Source: Noviherbaspirillum sedimenti | GTDB taxonomy: Bacteria; Pseudomonadota; Gammaproteobacteria; Burkholderiales; Burkholderiaceae_D | Assembly: GCF_003590835.1 (NCBI RefSeq) | Contig: NZ_QYUQ01000002.1 | Coordinates: forward strand, 620,001 to 684,000 | Reading direction: 5' to 3' | DNA length: 64,000 bases | In this document: piece after piece, positions 1 through 9,794 of the stretch | How the letters are laid out: every line of letters starts with the position of its first letter | Position numbering within the stretch: position 1 is the stretch's first letter | Translations under genes and position numbers: made by a program | Notes under the pieces: generated by a model | Database searches by the model: none | What the model was told of the DNA's origin: nothing | What the model saw: the letters and a program-made list of their open reading frames with translations, nothing else

Positions 1-53
1 AGGATTGCCGTAATCGTCAAGCTGCATCCGGTATTGCCTGAATTTTTACATTC

Positions 54-1064
54 CTACATACGCAGGGCGGCTTTTTGACGATAGTCGCCAGGCGTGTCTC
101 CCGTCCATTGCCGGAAAGCTCTGGTAAAGCTCTTGTCGCTGGAAAAGCCGACGGATAAAGCGATTTGTTTGATTGGTTTATTAGTGCTGCACAGCAGCTT
201 GATTGCACGCTCGCGGCGCACCTCATCCTTGATGTTTTGGAGTGAAGTGCCTTCTTCACGCAGTTGCCGGTACATGGTTCTGGATGAAACATGAAGCAGT
301 CGCGCAACGGCGTCAGCATCATCGCTATCTATTGTGGTGTCGCTCATTAATTTGCGTACCCGTTGCACCAGCAGGCGATCACGGCGGTATGGCAGGATGG
401 AAAGCGGAAGGGGGCGCTGCAGCATCACGCGCAGTGCGTTCTCATCTCGCTGATGTGCCAAGGTTAAATACTTGGCATCGAAGCTGAAGCAGGCGCGCGG
501 CGCATTGAACTGGACCGGCCCTGCGAATAATAACGGATAAATATCGCCATGAAGCGGTCGGTCGAATGGCATGCTTGTCTGTAGCAACGGCATGCGCGAA
601 TCGATGGCCCAGCAGGCATAGCCATGAACGAATCGCAGGTAAGAAAGCAGGCAAAGTTCGCGCATGTCGCCAAAGTCCTGATTTTCAAGCACCGAAACAG
701 TCGCGACCCGATCCGAAGACACAATTAATGTCATTTCGATATCTTCGGTGATCAATAAGTGATGGCGAAACCAACGCCGAAGGGCAACGCCCAGATTGGG
801 GGAAGACAAGGATGCACGGCAAAGCATTCCGTAGGTTCCCCAAGGAAGTTTGCGGGCAAACCAGCCAAGCGTTTCGTCGTTCAACTGCCGCATGGCACCT
901 TCGGTGAAAATTTCCAGCTGCCTTGCAGTTATTCTGCCATTCCGCTCGCCTAGCAGTTCTGGCTGAATTTGTGCATGTTTCAGCATCTCGTCTGGGTCGA
1001 CGCCATACTTTTTATAGGCAAGAAGAATGGCATTAACAAAGGCTATGGGACTGGTCGCTGTCAT
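54..1064 (-). CDS. AraC-family transcriptional regulator
   Basis: The C-terminal ~100 residues form a typical AraC double helix-turn-helix (VARLLHVSSRTMYRQLREEG, then IKQIALSVGFSSDKSFTRAFRQWTG). The N-terminal ~220 residues resemble the ligand-sensing arabinose-binding-type domain of OruR/ArgR-like regulators. I chose ATG at 1064 because GAAGG and GAGG lie just upstream; a GTG at 1097 would add 11 residues. The gene is divergent from the SDR-thiolase pair across about 170 bp, so it probably controls that pair. The effector cannot be read from the sequence. Family assignment is firm, target assignment is inference. Confidence 0.9.
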   Translation of the reverse strand: MTATSPIAFVNAILLAYKKYGVDPDEMLKHAQIQPELLGERNGRITARQLEIFTEGAMRQLNDETLGWFARKLPWGTYGMLCRASLSSPNLGVALRRWFRHHLLITEDIEMTLIVSSDRVATVSVLENQDFGDMRELCLLSYLRFVHGYACWAIDSRMPLLQTSMPFDRPLHGDIYPLLFAGPVQFNAPRACFSFDAKYLTLAHQRDENALRVMLQRPLPLSILPYRRDRLLVQRVRKLMSDTTIDSDDADAVARLLHVSSRTMYRQLREEGTSLQNIKDEVRRERAIKLLCSTNKPIKQIALSVGFSSDKSFTRAFRQWTGDTPGDYRQKAALRM

Positions 1065-1238
1065 GCCTCGAACCTTCGCTAGTTTCTTTTGCGTCACGAT
1101 GACTGAATATTTTAATGGCAGGATTTGTCACCATTATGGCGGCAAATGCGCCTCTTGGACAATTATTCTCTTACCTAGGAAAACACATGTGGTCAGTCGC
1201 AGCCATGGGGCTGCTGCCGGTAGCATTGGGAGGATATT

Positions 1239-2063
1239 GTGCAAGTCAATTTTGATTTCAAGGGTCAGCATATTTTCGTATTCGGCGGCACCACCGGCAT
1301 TAACTTTGGTATCGCACAAGCCTTTGCACGGCAAGGGGCGGATGTAACCGTCGCCAGTCGTAAGCCAGAGAATGTTGATGCAGCGTGTACTGAACTGGCG
1401 AAATTTGGCGGCCGTGTGCATGGTGTGTGTGCCGACGTGCGCGATTTCGATGCGGTGGGTTGGGCGTTTGCGGATGCTGTTGATCGATTCGGTCCAATCG
1501 ACGCGCTGGTCTCCGGCGCTGCGGGCAACTTCCTTTGCGAAGCAAAGGATATGTCCTCCAATGGCTTTAAAGTCGTGATTGACATCGATCTGATTGGGAC
1601 CTTTCATGTGCTGCGCCAGGCTTATGCGCATCTGCGCAAGCCTGGTGCGTCCGTGATTAACATTACTGCACCCCAGTCTTTTGTTCCCATGCGATTTCAA
1701 GCGCATGCTGGCGCTGCCAAGGCGGGTGTCGACCAATTGACGCGCATTCTGGCCCTCGAATGGGGCAGCGAAGGTATCCGTATCAATTCGATTTCGCCCG
1801 GTCCGATTGATGGTACCGAAGGTTTTCGGCGGCTCATGTCGCGCAATCCAGAAGAGCGCGCCGCGGCATTGGCAGCTGTGCCGGTCCAGCGTTTCGGTAC
1901 GCTGGATGATATTGCCAATCTCGCCCTTTTTCTTGCATCGCCCTACGCCAGCTTTGTTTCTGGCGCACTGATTCCATGCGATGGCGGTGGCGCGCTTGAA
2001 AGCGTCAAGCCAGCGCTCGAGGCGGCTGGCTATGCCGCCGTTGCTGAACAGCAAAAAGCTTAG
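1239..2063 (+). CDS. SDR oxidoreductase, peroxisomal-type 2,4-dienoyl-CoA reductase-like
   Basis: A 274-residue short-chain dehydrogenase with the N-terminal nucleotide loop GGTTGINFGIA and the SPGPIDGTEG segment. The usual YxxxK catalytic tyrosine is replaced: the segment reads QAHAGAAKAG, with Ala four residues before the conserved Lys. The same Tyr-less pattern is known in peroxisomal 2,4-dienoyl-CoA reductase, whose flanking HAG.AKA and GPI.GTEG.RRL motifs it also shares. The expected role is NADPH-dependent reduction of 2,4-dienoyl-CoA during oxidation of unsaturated fatty acids. The start is GTG, preceded by GGGAGGA at 1228-1234. A thiolase follows after 57 bp, probably in the same operon. 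Another enoyl or ketoacyl reductase activity is possible. Confidence 0.82.
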   Translation: MQVNFDFKGQHIFVFGGTTGINFGIAQAFARQGADVTVASRKPENVDAACTELAKFGGRVHGVCADVRDFDAVGWAFADAVDRFGPIDALVSGAAGNFLCEAKDMSSNGFKVVIDIDLIGTFHVLRQAYAHLRKPGASVINITAPQSFVPMRFQAHAGAAKAGVDQLTRILALEWGSEGIRINSISPGPIDGTEGFRRLMSRNPEERAAALAAVPVQRFGTLDDIANLALFLASPYASFVSGALIPCDGGGALESVKPALEAAGYAAVAEQQKA

Positions 2064-2120
2064 GCCGTTCAACGGCCCTTTGGGTGAAAAACTTAACCTG
2101 TCTGTTACTGGAGCACCATC

Positions 2121-3305
2121 GTGAAAGAAGCTGTCATTGTCTCTACTGCGCGTACGCCGATTGGCAAGGCGTTTCGTGGGGCGCTTAACAACACAAAATC
2201 GCCGACGCTGATGGCGCATGCGATGAAGCATGCTGTGTCGCGCTCAGGCATTGAGCCTGACCGGATTGATGATGTCATTATTGGCACCGTCCTGACCGCT
2301 GGAACTGCCGGTTCAAATATTGCGCGCAATGCCGTCTTAGCCGCCGGTTTTCCCGGCAGTGTCAGTGGCCAGACTGTCGACCGGCAATGCGCTTCCGGCT
2401 TGATGGCGATTGCGACCGCTGCCAAACAGATTTTGGTCGATGGTATGGAAGTGGTCGTTGCCGGTGGTCAGGAAAACATTTCGGCGGTTCAGCAGCGCTA
2501 CGCCGAATGGGTCAATGCAGAAGCGGACCAGAACGTCGCCCTGAAGCATCCCCATGCTTACATGTCCATGCTTGATACGGCAGAGTATGTATCAGACAAG
2601 TATCAAATTTCACGTGAGGCGCAGGACCGTTACGCGCTTTTGTCGCAGCAACGCACTGCCCAAGCACAAGCTGCAGGCCGGTTTGACGCTGAAATTGTGC
2701 CGTTGACGACGACGATGCTGGTCAAAGACAAGCAAAGTGGCGCAGTCGCTTATCGAGAAGTGACGTTGCAGAGCGATGAAGGCAACCGACCTGACACGAC
2801 CTTGGCATCGCTGGCTGCACTTTCCCCTGTGATCGCGGGGGGAGTAGTTACTGCAGGTAATGCAAGCCAGCTTTCTGATGGTGCGAGCGCCTGTGTGCTC
2901 ATGAGTTCAACATTGGCTGAGAAAACTGGCTTAGCGCCCTTGGGGATTTACCGTGGCATGGCAGTAGCTGGTTGTCCGCCGGAAGAGATGGGACTTGGGC
3001 CACTCTATGCGATTCCAAAATTATTAAAGCTTCATGGCTTAAAAGTTCAAGATATTGGACTTTGGGAGCTCAACGAAGCGTTTGCGTGCCAGGCACTGTA
3101 TTGCCGTGACAAGCTTGAGATTGATCCTGCAATCTACAACGTCAATGGCGGTGGCATTTCCATTGGCCATCCCTATGGCATGAGCGGATCACGGCTTACT
3201 GGTCATGCCTTAATCGAAGGTAAGCGACGCGGTGTTCGTTATGTTGTCGTCACGATGTGTGTGGGGGGCGGCATGGGCGCCGCTGCACTGTTCGAAGTCG
3301 CTTAG
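2121..3305 (+). CDS. Acetyl-CoA C-acyltransferase (thiolase)
   Basis: A full-length 394-residue thiolase. Residues expected for catalysis are present: nucleophile Cys90 in DRQCASG, His350 in SIGHPYG and Cys380 in MCVGGGMG. These positions match the classical Cys/His/Cys triad. It cleaves 3-ketoacyl-CoA with CoA to acetyl-CoA and a shortened acyl-CoA, or condenses two acetyl-CoA; chain-length preference cannot be read. The start is GTG with CTGGAG about 10 bases upstream. Its place behind the dienoyl-CoA-reductase-like SDR suggests a degradative beta-oxidation role. Confidence 0.93.
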   Translation: MKEAVIVSTARTPIGKAFRGALNNTKSPTLMAHAMKHAVSRSGIEPDRIDDVIIGTVLTAGTAGSNIARNAVLAAGFPGSVSGQTVDRQCASGLMAIATAAKQILVDGMEVVVAGGQENISAVQQRYAEWVNAEADQNVALKHPHAYMSMLDTAEYVSDKYQISREAQDRYALLSQQRTAQAQAAGRFDAEIVPLTTTMLVKDKQSGAVAYREVTLQSDEGNRPDTTLASLAALSPVIAGGVVTAGNASQLSDGASACVLMSSTLAEKTGLAPLGIYRGMAVAGCPPEEMGLGPLYAIPKLLKLHGLKVQDIGLWELNEAFACQALYCRDKLEIDPAIYNVNGGGISIGHPYGMSGSRLTGHALIEGKRRGVRYVVVTMCVGGGMGAAALFEVA

Positions 3306-3321
3306 GCGCGGATGAGATGGT

Positions 3322-3370
3322 GCCAATTCATGTGGCAACACAGAAGTTGTTAGCAACAATAAGAATTGGC
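3322..3370. repeat. Inverted repeat in thiolase-pntAA gap
   Basis: Eight-base arms GCCAATTC (3322-3329) and GAATTGGC (3363-3370) enclose a smaller GTTG/CAAC hairpin. No T-run follows on the plus strand, so this is at best a Rho-type or weak terminator, or an operator. It lies between the thiolase stop and the transhydrogenase operon. Confidence 0.4.
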
Positions 3371-3470
3371 TTGCCGGCTTTGGTTAGTTAATTAGTGCAC
3401 GGCTTGGGTATTTGAATCCAGATAAACCTTTCGTTGCCATCGAAATTATTAAGTTAATAAAGAGATCGAC

Positions 3471-4589
3471 ATGAGAATTGGCATACCCGCCGAGACGCGG
3501 CCCGGGGAAACCCGGGTTGCGGCCACGCCCGAGACCGTCAAGAAACTGGCGGCCAGCCACGCCGTCATCGTGCAATCCGGCGCCGGCATTGCGGCCAGCA
3601 TCCCCGATGCCGCCTACCTTGCCGCCGGCGCCACGATCGGCACGGCAATAGAGGCCTTCGCCTGCGACCTGGTATTGAAAGTGCGCGCCCCGTCGGCTGA
3701 CGAGCGCGCGCAGATTCGGCCTGGCACGGTCGTCATCGGCATGCTCAACCCGTTCGATGCCGACAACACCGCCGCCATGGCCGCACAAGGACTCACCGCC
3801 TTTGCCCTGGAAGCCGCGCCGCGCATCACCCGGGCGCAATCGCTCGACGTGCTGTCCTCGCAAGCCAATATCGCCGGCTACAAGGCCGTCATGCTGGCTG
3901 CCAACACTTACCAGCGCTTCATGCCCATGCTGATGACCGCCGCCGGCACCGTGAAAGCGGCGCGCGTGCTGATCATGGGCGTGGGCGTGGCCGGCCTGCA
4001 AGCCATTGCCACCGCCAAGCGCCTGGGGGCGGTCATCGAAGCTTCCGACGTGCGTCCGCCCGTGAAGGAACAGGTCGAGTCGCTCGGCGCCAAATTCATC
4101 GACGTGCCCTATCTCACCGACGAAGAGCGCGAAATCGCCCAGGGCGTGGGCGGCTATGCCCGGCCCATGCCGGCTGCCTGGCTGGCGCGCCAGGCCGAAC
4201 TGGTCCATGCGCGCGCCGCCCAGGCCGACATCATCATCACCACGGCGCTCATTCCCGGCCGCCGCGCCCCCGTCCTGATCAGCGAAGACACGGTCAAGGC
4301 CATGAAGCCGGGCTCGGTCATCGTCGACATGGCGGTGGAGCAGGGCGGCAATTGCCCCCTGTCGGAACTGGGCAAGACCGTCACCAAACATGGCGTGCAT
4401 ATCATCGGCGAAGCCAACCTGGCTTGCCTGGTGGCCGCCGATGCCTCGGCCCTGTATGCCCGCAATGTGCTCGATTTCCTCAAACTGATCATCGACCCGG
4501 CAGGCCAACTGGCCATTCCCGCCGACGATGAAATCATTGCCGCCACGCTCTTGTGCCATGGCGGCGCCACCTTGCGCAAGGCCGCCTGA
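3471..4589 (+). CDS. pntAA: NAD(P) transhydrogenase subunit alpha, part 1
   Basis: A 372-residue soluble NAD(H)-binding domain I of proton-translocating transhydrogenase. It begins with the family hallmark [17 protein letters not shown] and carries the Rossmann segment [22 protein letters not shown] around residues 163-184. It exchanges hydride with the NADP domain of PntB on the cytoplasmic face of the inner membrane. The alpha subunit is split here, as in many alpha- and betaproteobacteria, with the membrane part encoded by the next gene 11 bp downstream. Role: NADPH from NADH at the expense of the proton gradient. Confidence 0.96.
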   Translation: MRIGIPAETRPGETRVAATPETVKKLAASHAVIVQSGAGIAASIPDAAYLAAGATIGTAIEAFACDLVLKVRAPSADERAQIRPGTVVIGMLNPFDADNTAAMAAQGLTAFALEAAPRITRAQSLDVLSSQANIAGYKAVMLAANTYQRFMPMLMTAAGTVKAARVLIMGVGVAGLQAIATAKRLGAVIEASDVRPPVKEQVESLGAKFIDVPYLTDEEREIAQGVGGYARPMPAAWLARQAELVHARAAQADIIITTALIPGRRAPVLISEDTVKAMKPGSVIVDMAVEQGGNCPLSELGKTVTKHGVHIIGEANLACLVAADASALYARNVLDFLKLIIDPAGQLAIPADDEIIAATLLCHGGATLRKAA

Positions 4590-4600
4590 AGGAGAAGCTC

Positions 4601-4957
4601 ATGGAAGTCAGTCACACCCTCATCAACCTGATCATTTTCGTGCTGGCCATCTACGTCGGCTACCACGTGGTCTGGACCGTCACCCCGGCACTGCATACGC
4701 CCTTGATGGCGGTGACCAATGCCATTTCCGCCATCATCATCGTCGGCGCCATGCTGGCGGCAGGCCTGACCGAAGGCATCGTCGGCCAGGCCATGGGCAC
4801 GCTCGCCGTGGCCCTGGCGGCTGTCAATGTCTTTGGCGGCTTCCTGGTGACCCAGCGCATGCTGGAAATGTTCCGCAAGAAAGAACCGAAAGTCGCCGCC
4901 AAGGCGGCAAATGCAGCTGGTACGCCAGCCCTGGCCAAGCAAGGGAGTGCAGCATGA
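4601..4957 (+). CDS. pntAB: NAD(P) transhydrogenase subunit alpha, part 2 (membrane)
   Basis: A 118-residue hydrophobic protein with three or four transmembrane helices (about residues 8-28, 35-58 and 60-82) and a charged Ala/Lys-rich C-terminal tail. It is the membrane part of the split alpha subunit. ATG at 4601 is preceded by AAGGAG at 4589-4594. Its end overlaps the pntB start in an ATGA, implying translational coupling. Confidence 0.95.
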   Translation: MEVSHTLINLIIFVLAIYVGYHVVWTVTPALHTPLMAVTNAISAIIIVGAMLAAGLTEGIVGQAMGTLAVALAAVNVFGGFLVTQRMLEMFRKKEPKVAAKAANAAGTPALAKQGSAA

Positions 4958-6417
4958 ACATGGCCTTTGTCAGCATGAACCTGGTGACGCTGTTTTACCT
5001 GGTCGCCTCAGTCTGTTTCATCCAGGCCCTCAAGGGCTTGTCGCACCCGGCCACAGCCCGGCGCGGCAACGCCTTCGGCATGAGCGGCATGGCCATTGCC
5101 ACCCTGACCACGCTGGCCCTGATCGTCAAGCTGCAGGGCGAAGCCAGTAATGGCAGCCTGGGCTTTGGCCTGGTGCTGGCCGGGGTGATTGTCGGCGGCG
5201 GCATTGGCGCGCTCCTGGCAAAACGGGTCGAGATGACCAAGATGCCTGAACTCGTCGCCGCCATGCATTCCCTGATTGGTCTGGCCGCGGTGTGCATTGC
5301 GGTGGCCGTGGTGGCCGAGCCCTGGGTCTTCAACATCACCACACGCGAAGCCCCCATTCCCTTCGGTAACCGCCTGGAACTGTTCATCGGCACCTTCGTC
5401 GGCGCGGTGACCTTCTCGGGGTCGGTGATTGCCTTCGGCAAGCTCTCGGGCAAGTACAAGTTCCGCCTGTTCCAGGGCGCGCCGGTCAGCTTCAGGGGCC
5501 AGCACATCCTCAATCTGCTCCTGGCGCTGGCGATGGTGATCCTGGGCCTGGCGTTCTGTTTCGCCCCGGGCACCGAACCGGCCTGGACGCCGTTCCTGAT
5601 CATGGCGGCGATTGCCTTCGTGCTGGGCGTGCTGATCATCATTCCCATTGGCGGCGCCGACATGCCGGTGGTGGTGTCGATGCTGAACAGCTATTCGGGC
5701 TGGGCGGCGGCGGGCATCGGCTTTTCGTTGAACAATGCCATGCTGATCATTGCCGGCTCACTCGTGGGGTCAAGCGGTGCGATCCTGTCGTACATCATGT
5801 GCAAGGCGATGAACCGCTCGTTCTTCAATGTGATTCTCGGCGGCTTTGGCGGCGAGGCGGCCGCCGCGACTGCCGGTGGCGCGCAGGCGCAGCGTCCGGT
5901 GAAGTCCGGTTCGGCTGACGATGCGGCCTTCCTGATGGGCAATGCGGAAACCGTCATCATCGTCCCGGGCTATGGCTTGGCGGTGGCGCGGGCCCAGCAT
6001 GCCCTGAAGGAATTGACCGAGAAGCTCAGCCACAAGGGCGTCACGGTGAAATATGCGATCCATCCGGTGGCCGGGCGCATGCCGGGGCACATGAATGTGC
6101 TGCTGGCCGAAGCCGAAGTGCCGTATGACCAGGTCTTCGAGATGGAAGACATCAACAGCGAATTCGGCCAGGCCGATGTGGTGCTGGTCTTGGGCGCCAA
6201 TGACGTGGTCAATCCGGCGGCGAAAGATCCGAAGTCACCCATTGCCGGCATGCCGATCCTGGAAGCGTTCAAGGCCAAGACCGTGATCGTCAACAAGCGT
6301 TCGATGGCGGCGGGGTATGCGGGGCTGGACAATGAACTGTTTTACATGGACAAGACCATGATGGTGTTCGGCGATGCCAAGAAAGTCATCGAAGACATGG
6401 TCAAGGCGGTGGAGTAA
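4954..6417 (+). CDS. pntB: NAD(P) transhydrogenase subunit beta
   Basis: A 487-residue subunit with about eight or nine transmembrane helices in residues 1-270, then the NADP-binding domain III. That domain shows the family motifs [28 protein letters not shown] and [10 protein letters not shown]. It completes the PntAA-PntAB-PntB proton channel and hydride-transfer complex in the inner membrane. The start ATG overlaps the pntAB stop. An open frame continues further upstream, but it lies over pntAB and is not coding. Confidence 0.96.
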   Translation: MNMAFVSMNLVTLFYLVASVCFIQALKGLSHPATARRGNAFGMSGMAIATLTTLALIVKLQGEASNGSLGFGLVLAGVIVGGGIGALLAKRVEMTKMPELVAAMHSLIGLAAVCIAVAVVAEPWVFNITTREAPIPFGNRLELFIGTFVGAVTFSGSVIAFGKLSGKYKFRLFQGAPVSFRGQHILNLLLALAMVILGLAFCFAPGTEPAWTPFLIMAAIAFVLGVLIIIPIGGADMPVVVSMLNSYSGWAAAGIGFSLNNAMLIIAGSLVGSSGAILSYIMCKAMNRSFFNVILGGFGGEAAAATAGGAQAQRPVKSGSADDAAFLMGNAETVIIVPGYGLAVARAQHALKELTEKLSHKGVTVKYAIHPVAGRMPGHMNVLLAEAEVPYDQVFEMEDINSEFGQADVVLVLGANDVVNPAAKDPKSPIAGMPILEAFKAKTVIVNKRSMAAGYAGLDNELFYMDKTMMVFGDAKKVIEDMVKAVE

Positions 6418-6430
6418 TCCGCCCCTTTTT
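6405..6430 (+). terminator. Intrinsic terminator of the pnt operon
   Basis: GGCGG (6405-6409) pairs with CCGCC (6419-6423) and is followed by a T-run. The pntB stop codon lies inside the loop, so the terminator overlaps the 3' end of the gene. Confidence 0.65.
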
Positions 6431-6573
6431 ATTTACGGCAGTAATACAGAATTATTGACAGATAAATATCGCCAAATTGGTGTTTGTAAATATAGATTTT
6501 TGCTTTATTTGCAAGCGCCGAAAAGAGTACGGAAAACTTTACATCATCAATTCATACGACAGCAATAAAAATC

Positions 6574-7770
6574 ATGACGAATCCAATTATTAATTTTCCG
6601 TCCCTGACTTTCGATCATGGCGAAGACATCGCCGCACTGCGTGAAGCCGTGCAGCAATTCGCGCAAGCCGAAATCGCCCCGCGTGCAGCGGAAATCGACC
6701 GCAGCGACCAGTTCCCCATGGACCTGTGGAAGAAATTCGGCGACCTCGGTGTGCTGGGCATCACGGTGGAAGAGGAATATGGCGGCAGCGCCATGGGTTA
6801 CCTTACCCATATCGTCGCCATGGAAGAAATTTCGCGGGCCTCGGCCTCGGTCGGCCTGTCCTATGGCGCGCATTCGAACCTGTGCGTGAACCAGATCCGC
6901 CGCAATGGCACGCATGCGCAGAAACTGAAATATCTGCCGAAATTGATTTCCGGCGATTTCATTGGTGCGCTGGCCATGTCGGAGCCCAATGCCGGTTCGG
7001 ATGTGGTCAGCATGAAGCTGCGCGCCGATAAAAAAGGCGACCGTTATGTCTTGAACGGCAACAAGATGTGGATCACCAACGGTCCCGATGCCGATGTCCT
7101 GGTGGTCTATGCCAAGACCGATCCGGAAGCCGGTCCACGCGGCATCACTGCTTTCCTGATTGAAAAGGGATTCAAGGGCTTTTCGATCGCGCAAAAGCTC
7201 GACAAGCTGGGCATGCGCGGCTCGCATACGGGCGAGCTGGTATTCCAGGATTGCGAAGTGCCAGAGGAAAACATCATCGGTGGCCTGGGCAAGGGCGTCA
7301 ATGTGCTGATGTCCGGGCTCGATTCCGAGCGTGCCGTGCTGTCGGGCGGGCCGCTAGGCATCATGGCCGCCTGCATGGATGTGGTGATTCCCTACATTCA
7401 CGACCGTAAGCAGTTCGGCCAGTCGATCGGCGAGTTCCAGCTCATGCAAGGCAAGATCGCCGACATGTATTCGACCATGATGGCCTGTAAGGCGTACGTC
7501 TATGCGGTCGGCCAGGCGTGCGACCGCGCCAGGACGCCGGAAGCCGTGCGCGCGCTGCGCAAGGATGCTGCCGGCGCGATTCTGTACAGCGCCGAGAAGG
7601 CGACCTGGATGGCGGGAGAAACCATTCAGGCGCTGGGTGGCAATGGCTATATCAATGAATACCCGGCCGGACGCCTGTGGCGCGACGCCAAGCTATATGA
7701 GATCGGCGCGGGCACCAGCGAAATCCGCCGCATGCTGATCGGCCGCGAATTGTTCGGCGAAACAGCGTAA
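6574..7770 (+). CDS. ivd: Acyl-CoA dehydrogenase, isovaleryl-CoA dehydrogenase-like
   Basis: A 398-residue flavin acyl-CoA dehydrogenase. The block [18 protein letters not shown] and the position of the catalytic base point to isovaleryl-CoA dehydrogenase: Glu252 in [12 protein letters not shown] sits where human IVD has Glu254, not on the later loop used by short- and medium-chain enzymes. It carries [11 protein letters not shown] and ends with the usual [17 protein letters not shown]. Electrons leave through ETF to the ETF-ubiquinone oxidoreductase encoded next. No leucine-pathway carboxylase or hydratase genes adjoin it, so substrate is assigned from motifs only. No strong ribosome binding site is visible before ATG 6574. 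Confidence 0.88.
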   Translation: MTNPIINFPSLTFDHGEDIAALREAVQQFAQAEIAPRAAEIDRSDQFPMDLWKKFGDLGVLGITVEEEYGGSAMGYLTHIVAMEEISRASASVGLSYGAHSNLCVNQIRRNGTHAQKLKYLPKLISGDFIGALAMSEPNAGSDVVSMKLRADKKGDRYVLNGNKMWITNGPDADVLVVYAKTDPEAGPRGITAFLIEKGFKGFSIAQKLDKLGMRGSHTGELVFQDCEVPEENIIGGLGKGVNVLMSGLDSERAVLSGGPLGIMAACMDVVIPYIHDRKQFGQSIGEFQLMQGKIADMYSTMMACKAYVYAVGQACDRARTPEAVRALRKDAAGAILYSAEKATWMAGETIQALGGNGYINEYPAGRLWRDAKLYEIGAGTSEIRRMLIGRELFGETA

Positions 7771-7803
7771 TTCAGTTTCTCCACCACTTCCAATGTGGTT
7801 TTG

Positions 7804-7834
7804 GCTCGTGTTCCTCGGGACACGAGCATTTTTT
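7804..7834 (+). terminator. Intrinsic terminator after acyl-CoA dehydrogenase gene
   Basis: GCTCGTGT (7804-7811) pairs with ACACGAGC (7820-7827), and T6 follows. It separates the dehydrogenase from the ETF-QO gene, which therefore needs its own promoter. Confidence 0.85.
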
Positions 7835-7882
7835 GTGTTGCGACCTGCGACGAACCCTTCTTACCATACCTAAGTTAGCGTG

Positions 7883-9556
7883 ATGAATTCCCAAAATATC
7901 CTGGCACAGTACGGTCCGCGCGAAGCGATGGAATACGATGTGGTAGTGGTCGGCGGGGGACCTGCCGGCCTGTCGGCGGCCATCCGCCTCAAACAGCGCG
8001 CCGCGGAAAAAGGCCAGGAGGTCTCGGTCTGCGTGCTGGAAAAAGGCGGCGAACTGGGCGCCCACATCCTCTCCGGCGCCGTCATGGACCCCATCGCGAT
8101 CAGCGAACTTTTCCCCGACTGGAAAGAACGCGGCGCCCCCCTTGCCACCCCCGTCACCGAAGACCGCTTCCTCTTCCTGTCGGAAAACAAGGCCTTCAAG
8201 ACGCCCAACTGGCTCTTGCCCGCCTGCTTCCAGAACCACGGCAATTACGTCATCTCGCTCGCCAACGTGGTGCGCTGGCTGGGCCAGCAAGCCGAAAGCC
8301 TGGGCGTGGAAATCTTCCCCGGCTTTCCCGCCGCCGAAGTGCTCTACAACGACGATGGGCAGGTCTTGGGGGTTGCCACCGGCAACATGGGCGTGGATAA
8401 GGAGGGCAATCCCACCGACGCCTTCCAGCTGGGCATGGAATTGCATGCCAAGTACACCCTGTTTGCCGAAGGATCCCGCGGGCACCTGGGCAAGCAATTG
8501 ATGTCCAGGTATGACCTGAACGCCGGGTGCGATCCGCAAACCTATGGCATCGGCATCAAGGAATTGTGGGAAATCGACCCCAAGCGGCACCAGCCTGGCC
8601 TGGTGATCCATACCGCCGGCTGGCCACTGGACAATGCCACCTATGGCGGCTCCTTCCTTTACCACCTGGAAAACAACCAGGTCGCGGTGGGCTACGTGGT
8701 GGGCCTGGCCTATACCAACCCCTATCTGTCGCCCTTCGAGGAATTCCAGCGCTACAAGACCCACCCGGCCATCCGCGCCTTCTTCGAGGGGGGCAAGCGC
8801 CTGTCCTATGGCGCCCGGGCGATTACCGCCGGCGGCCTGCAATCGCTGCCCAAGCTGGTGTTCCCGGGCGGCGCCCTGATCGGCTGCGATGCCGGCTTCC
8901 TCAATGCTTCGCGCATCAAGGGCAGCCATGCCGCCATGAAGACCGGCATGCTGGCCGCCGACGCCGCCTTCGACGCGCTGGGCGAAGCCCGCCAGCACGA
9001 CGAACTGACGGCCTATCCGCAGGCGTTCGAGGGCTCGTGGCTGCACGAAGAATTGCACAAGGCGCGCAACTTCAAGCCGGCCATGGGCAAGGGCCTGGTC
9101 ACCGGTACGCTGCTGGTGGGCATCGATCAAGTCGTGTTTGGCGGCAAGGCCCCCTGGACCTTGCATCAAACCCACGCCGACCATGAATGTCTCAAGCCGG
9201 CAGCAGAATGCCAGCCCATTGCGTACCCGAAGCCCGATGGCAAGCTGACCTTTGACCGCCTGTCGTCGGTGTTCATTTCCAACACCAACCATGCCGAAGA
9301 CCAGCCGGTACATTTGACGTTGAAAGATGCGAGCGTGCCGGTCTACCTCAACCTGCTGAAATACGCGGGTCCGGAGTCGCGATTCTGTCCAGCCGGCGTG
9401 TATGAATTCGTCAAGAGCGATATTGGCGAAGCACGCTTGCAGATCAATGCGCAGAATTGCGTGCACTGCAAAACCTGTGACATCAAGGACCCGACCCAGA
9501 ATATCGTCTGGGTGACACCGGAAGGCGGTGGCGGACCGAATTATCCCAATATGTAG
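7883..9556 (+). CDS. Electron transfer flavoprotein-ubiquinone oxidoreductase
   Basis: A 557-residue monotopic FAD/iron-sulfur protein. It has an N-terminal FAD fold (VVVVGGGPAGLSAAIRL), a central GCDAGFLNASRIKGSH block and a C-terminal 4Fe-4S site (CPAGVYEF, then NCVHCKTCDIKDP). It collects electrons from ETF reduced by acyl-CoA dehydrogenases and reduces ubiquinone at the inner membrane. ATG 7883 directly follows a GTG at 7880, and either could start translation. No etfAB pair is in the window. Confidence 0.95.
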   Translation: MNSQNILAQYGPREAMEYDVVVVGGGPAGLSAAIRLKQRAAEKGQEVSVCVLEKGGELGAHILSGAVMDPIAISELFPDWKERGAPLATPVTEDRFLFLSENKAFKTPNWLLPACFQNHGNYVISLANVVRWLGQQAESLGVEIFPGFPAAEVLYNDDGQVLGVATGNMGVDKEGNPTDAFQLGMELHAKYTLFAEGSRGHLGKQLMSRYDLNAGCDPQTYGIGIKELWEIDPKRHQPGLVIHTAGWPLDNATYGGSFLYHLENNQVAVGYVVGLAYTNPYLSPFEEFQRYKTHPAIRAFFEGGKRLSYGARAITAGGLQSLPKLVFPGGALIGCDAGFLNASRIKGSHAAMKTGMLAADAAFDALGEARQHDELTAYPQAFEGSWLHEELHKARNFKPAMGKGLVTGTLLVGIDQVVFGGKAPWTLHQTHADHECLKPAAECQPIAYPKPDGKLTFDRLSSVFISNTNHAEDQPVHLTLKDASVPVYLNLLKYAGPESRFCPAGVYEFVKSDIGEARLQINAQNCVHCKTCDIKDPTQNIVWVTPEGGGGPNYPNM

Positions 9557-9562
9557 CATTGA

Positions 9563-9589
9563 TTGCACTCAGCAAAAGGCTGAGTGCAA
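9563..9589. repeat. Perfect 11-bp inverted repeat downstream of ETF-QO
   Basis: TTGCACTCAGC (9563-9573) and GCTGAGTGCAA (9579-9589) form an 11-bp stem with a 5-base loop just after the ETF-QO stop. No T-run follows; it could be a Rho-associated terminator or a stabilising 3' hairpin. Confidence 0.55.
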
Positions 9590-9794
9590 AAGATAGTGCG
9601 TATTCGAACTAACAGTAATTGGTCATATCTAGAGGCACGGTGTTTGCATCCCGTATCCGGCCGCATATACCATGTCAAGACTAGCTCGCCATGACGAGGC
9701 TTATGATCTAGCTATGCAGATATGATTAATTCCAGACGTAATGCCAAAACGGAGCTGAATCTGACATTTCTGTATCAGGTCTGACGAAGAATCT

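Noticed and set aside
1134..2231. 365-residue antisense open frame across the SDR gene
   Set aside because: Covers a well-supported SDR and the start of the thiolase; no domain and no ribosome binding site.
3361..3376. Possible sigma54 promoter (TTGGCTTGCCGGCTTTGG) before pntAA
   Set aside because: The GG and GC elements do not have the required 10-base spacing.
3384..4559. 391-residue antisense frame opposite pntAA
   Set aside because: Gly/His/Arg-rich shadow of pntAA.
7772..9568. Long antisense open frame opposite ETF-QO
   Set aside because: Same codon-bias shadow; the plus-strand protein has all ETF-QO motifs.
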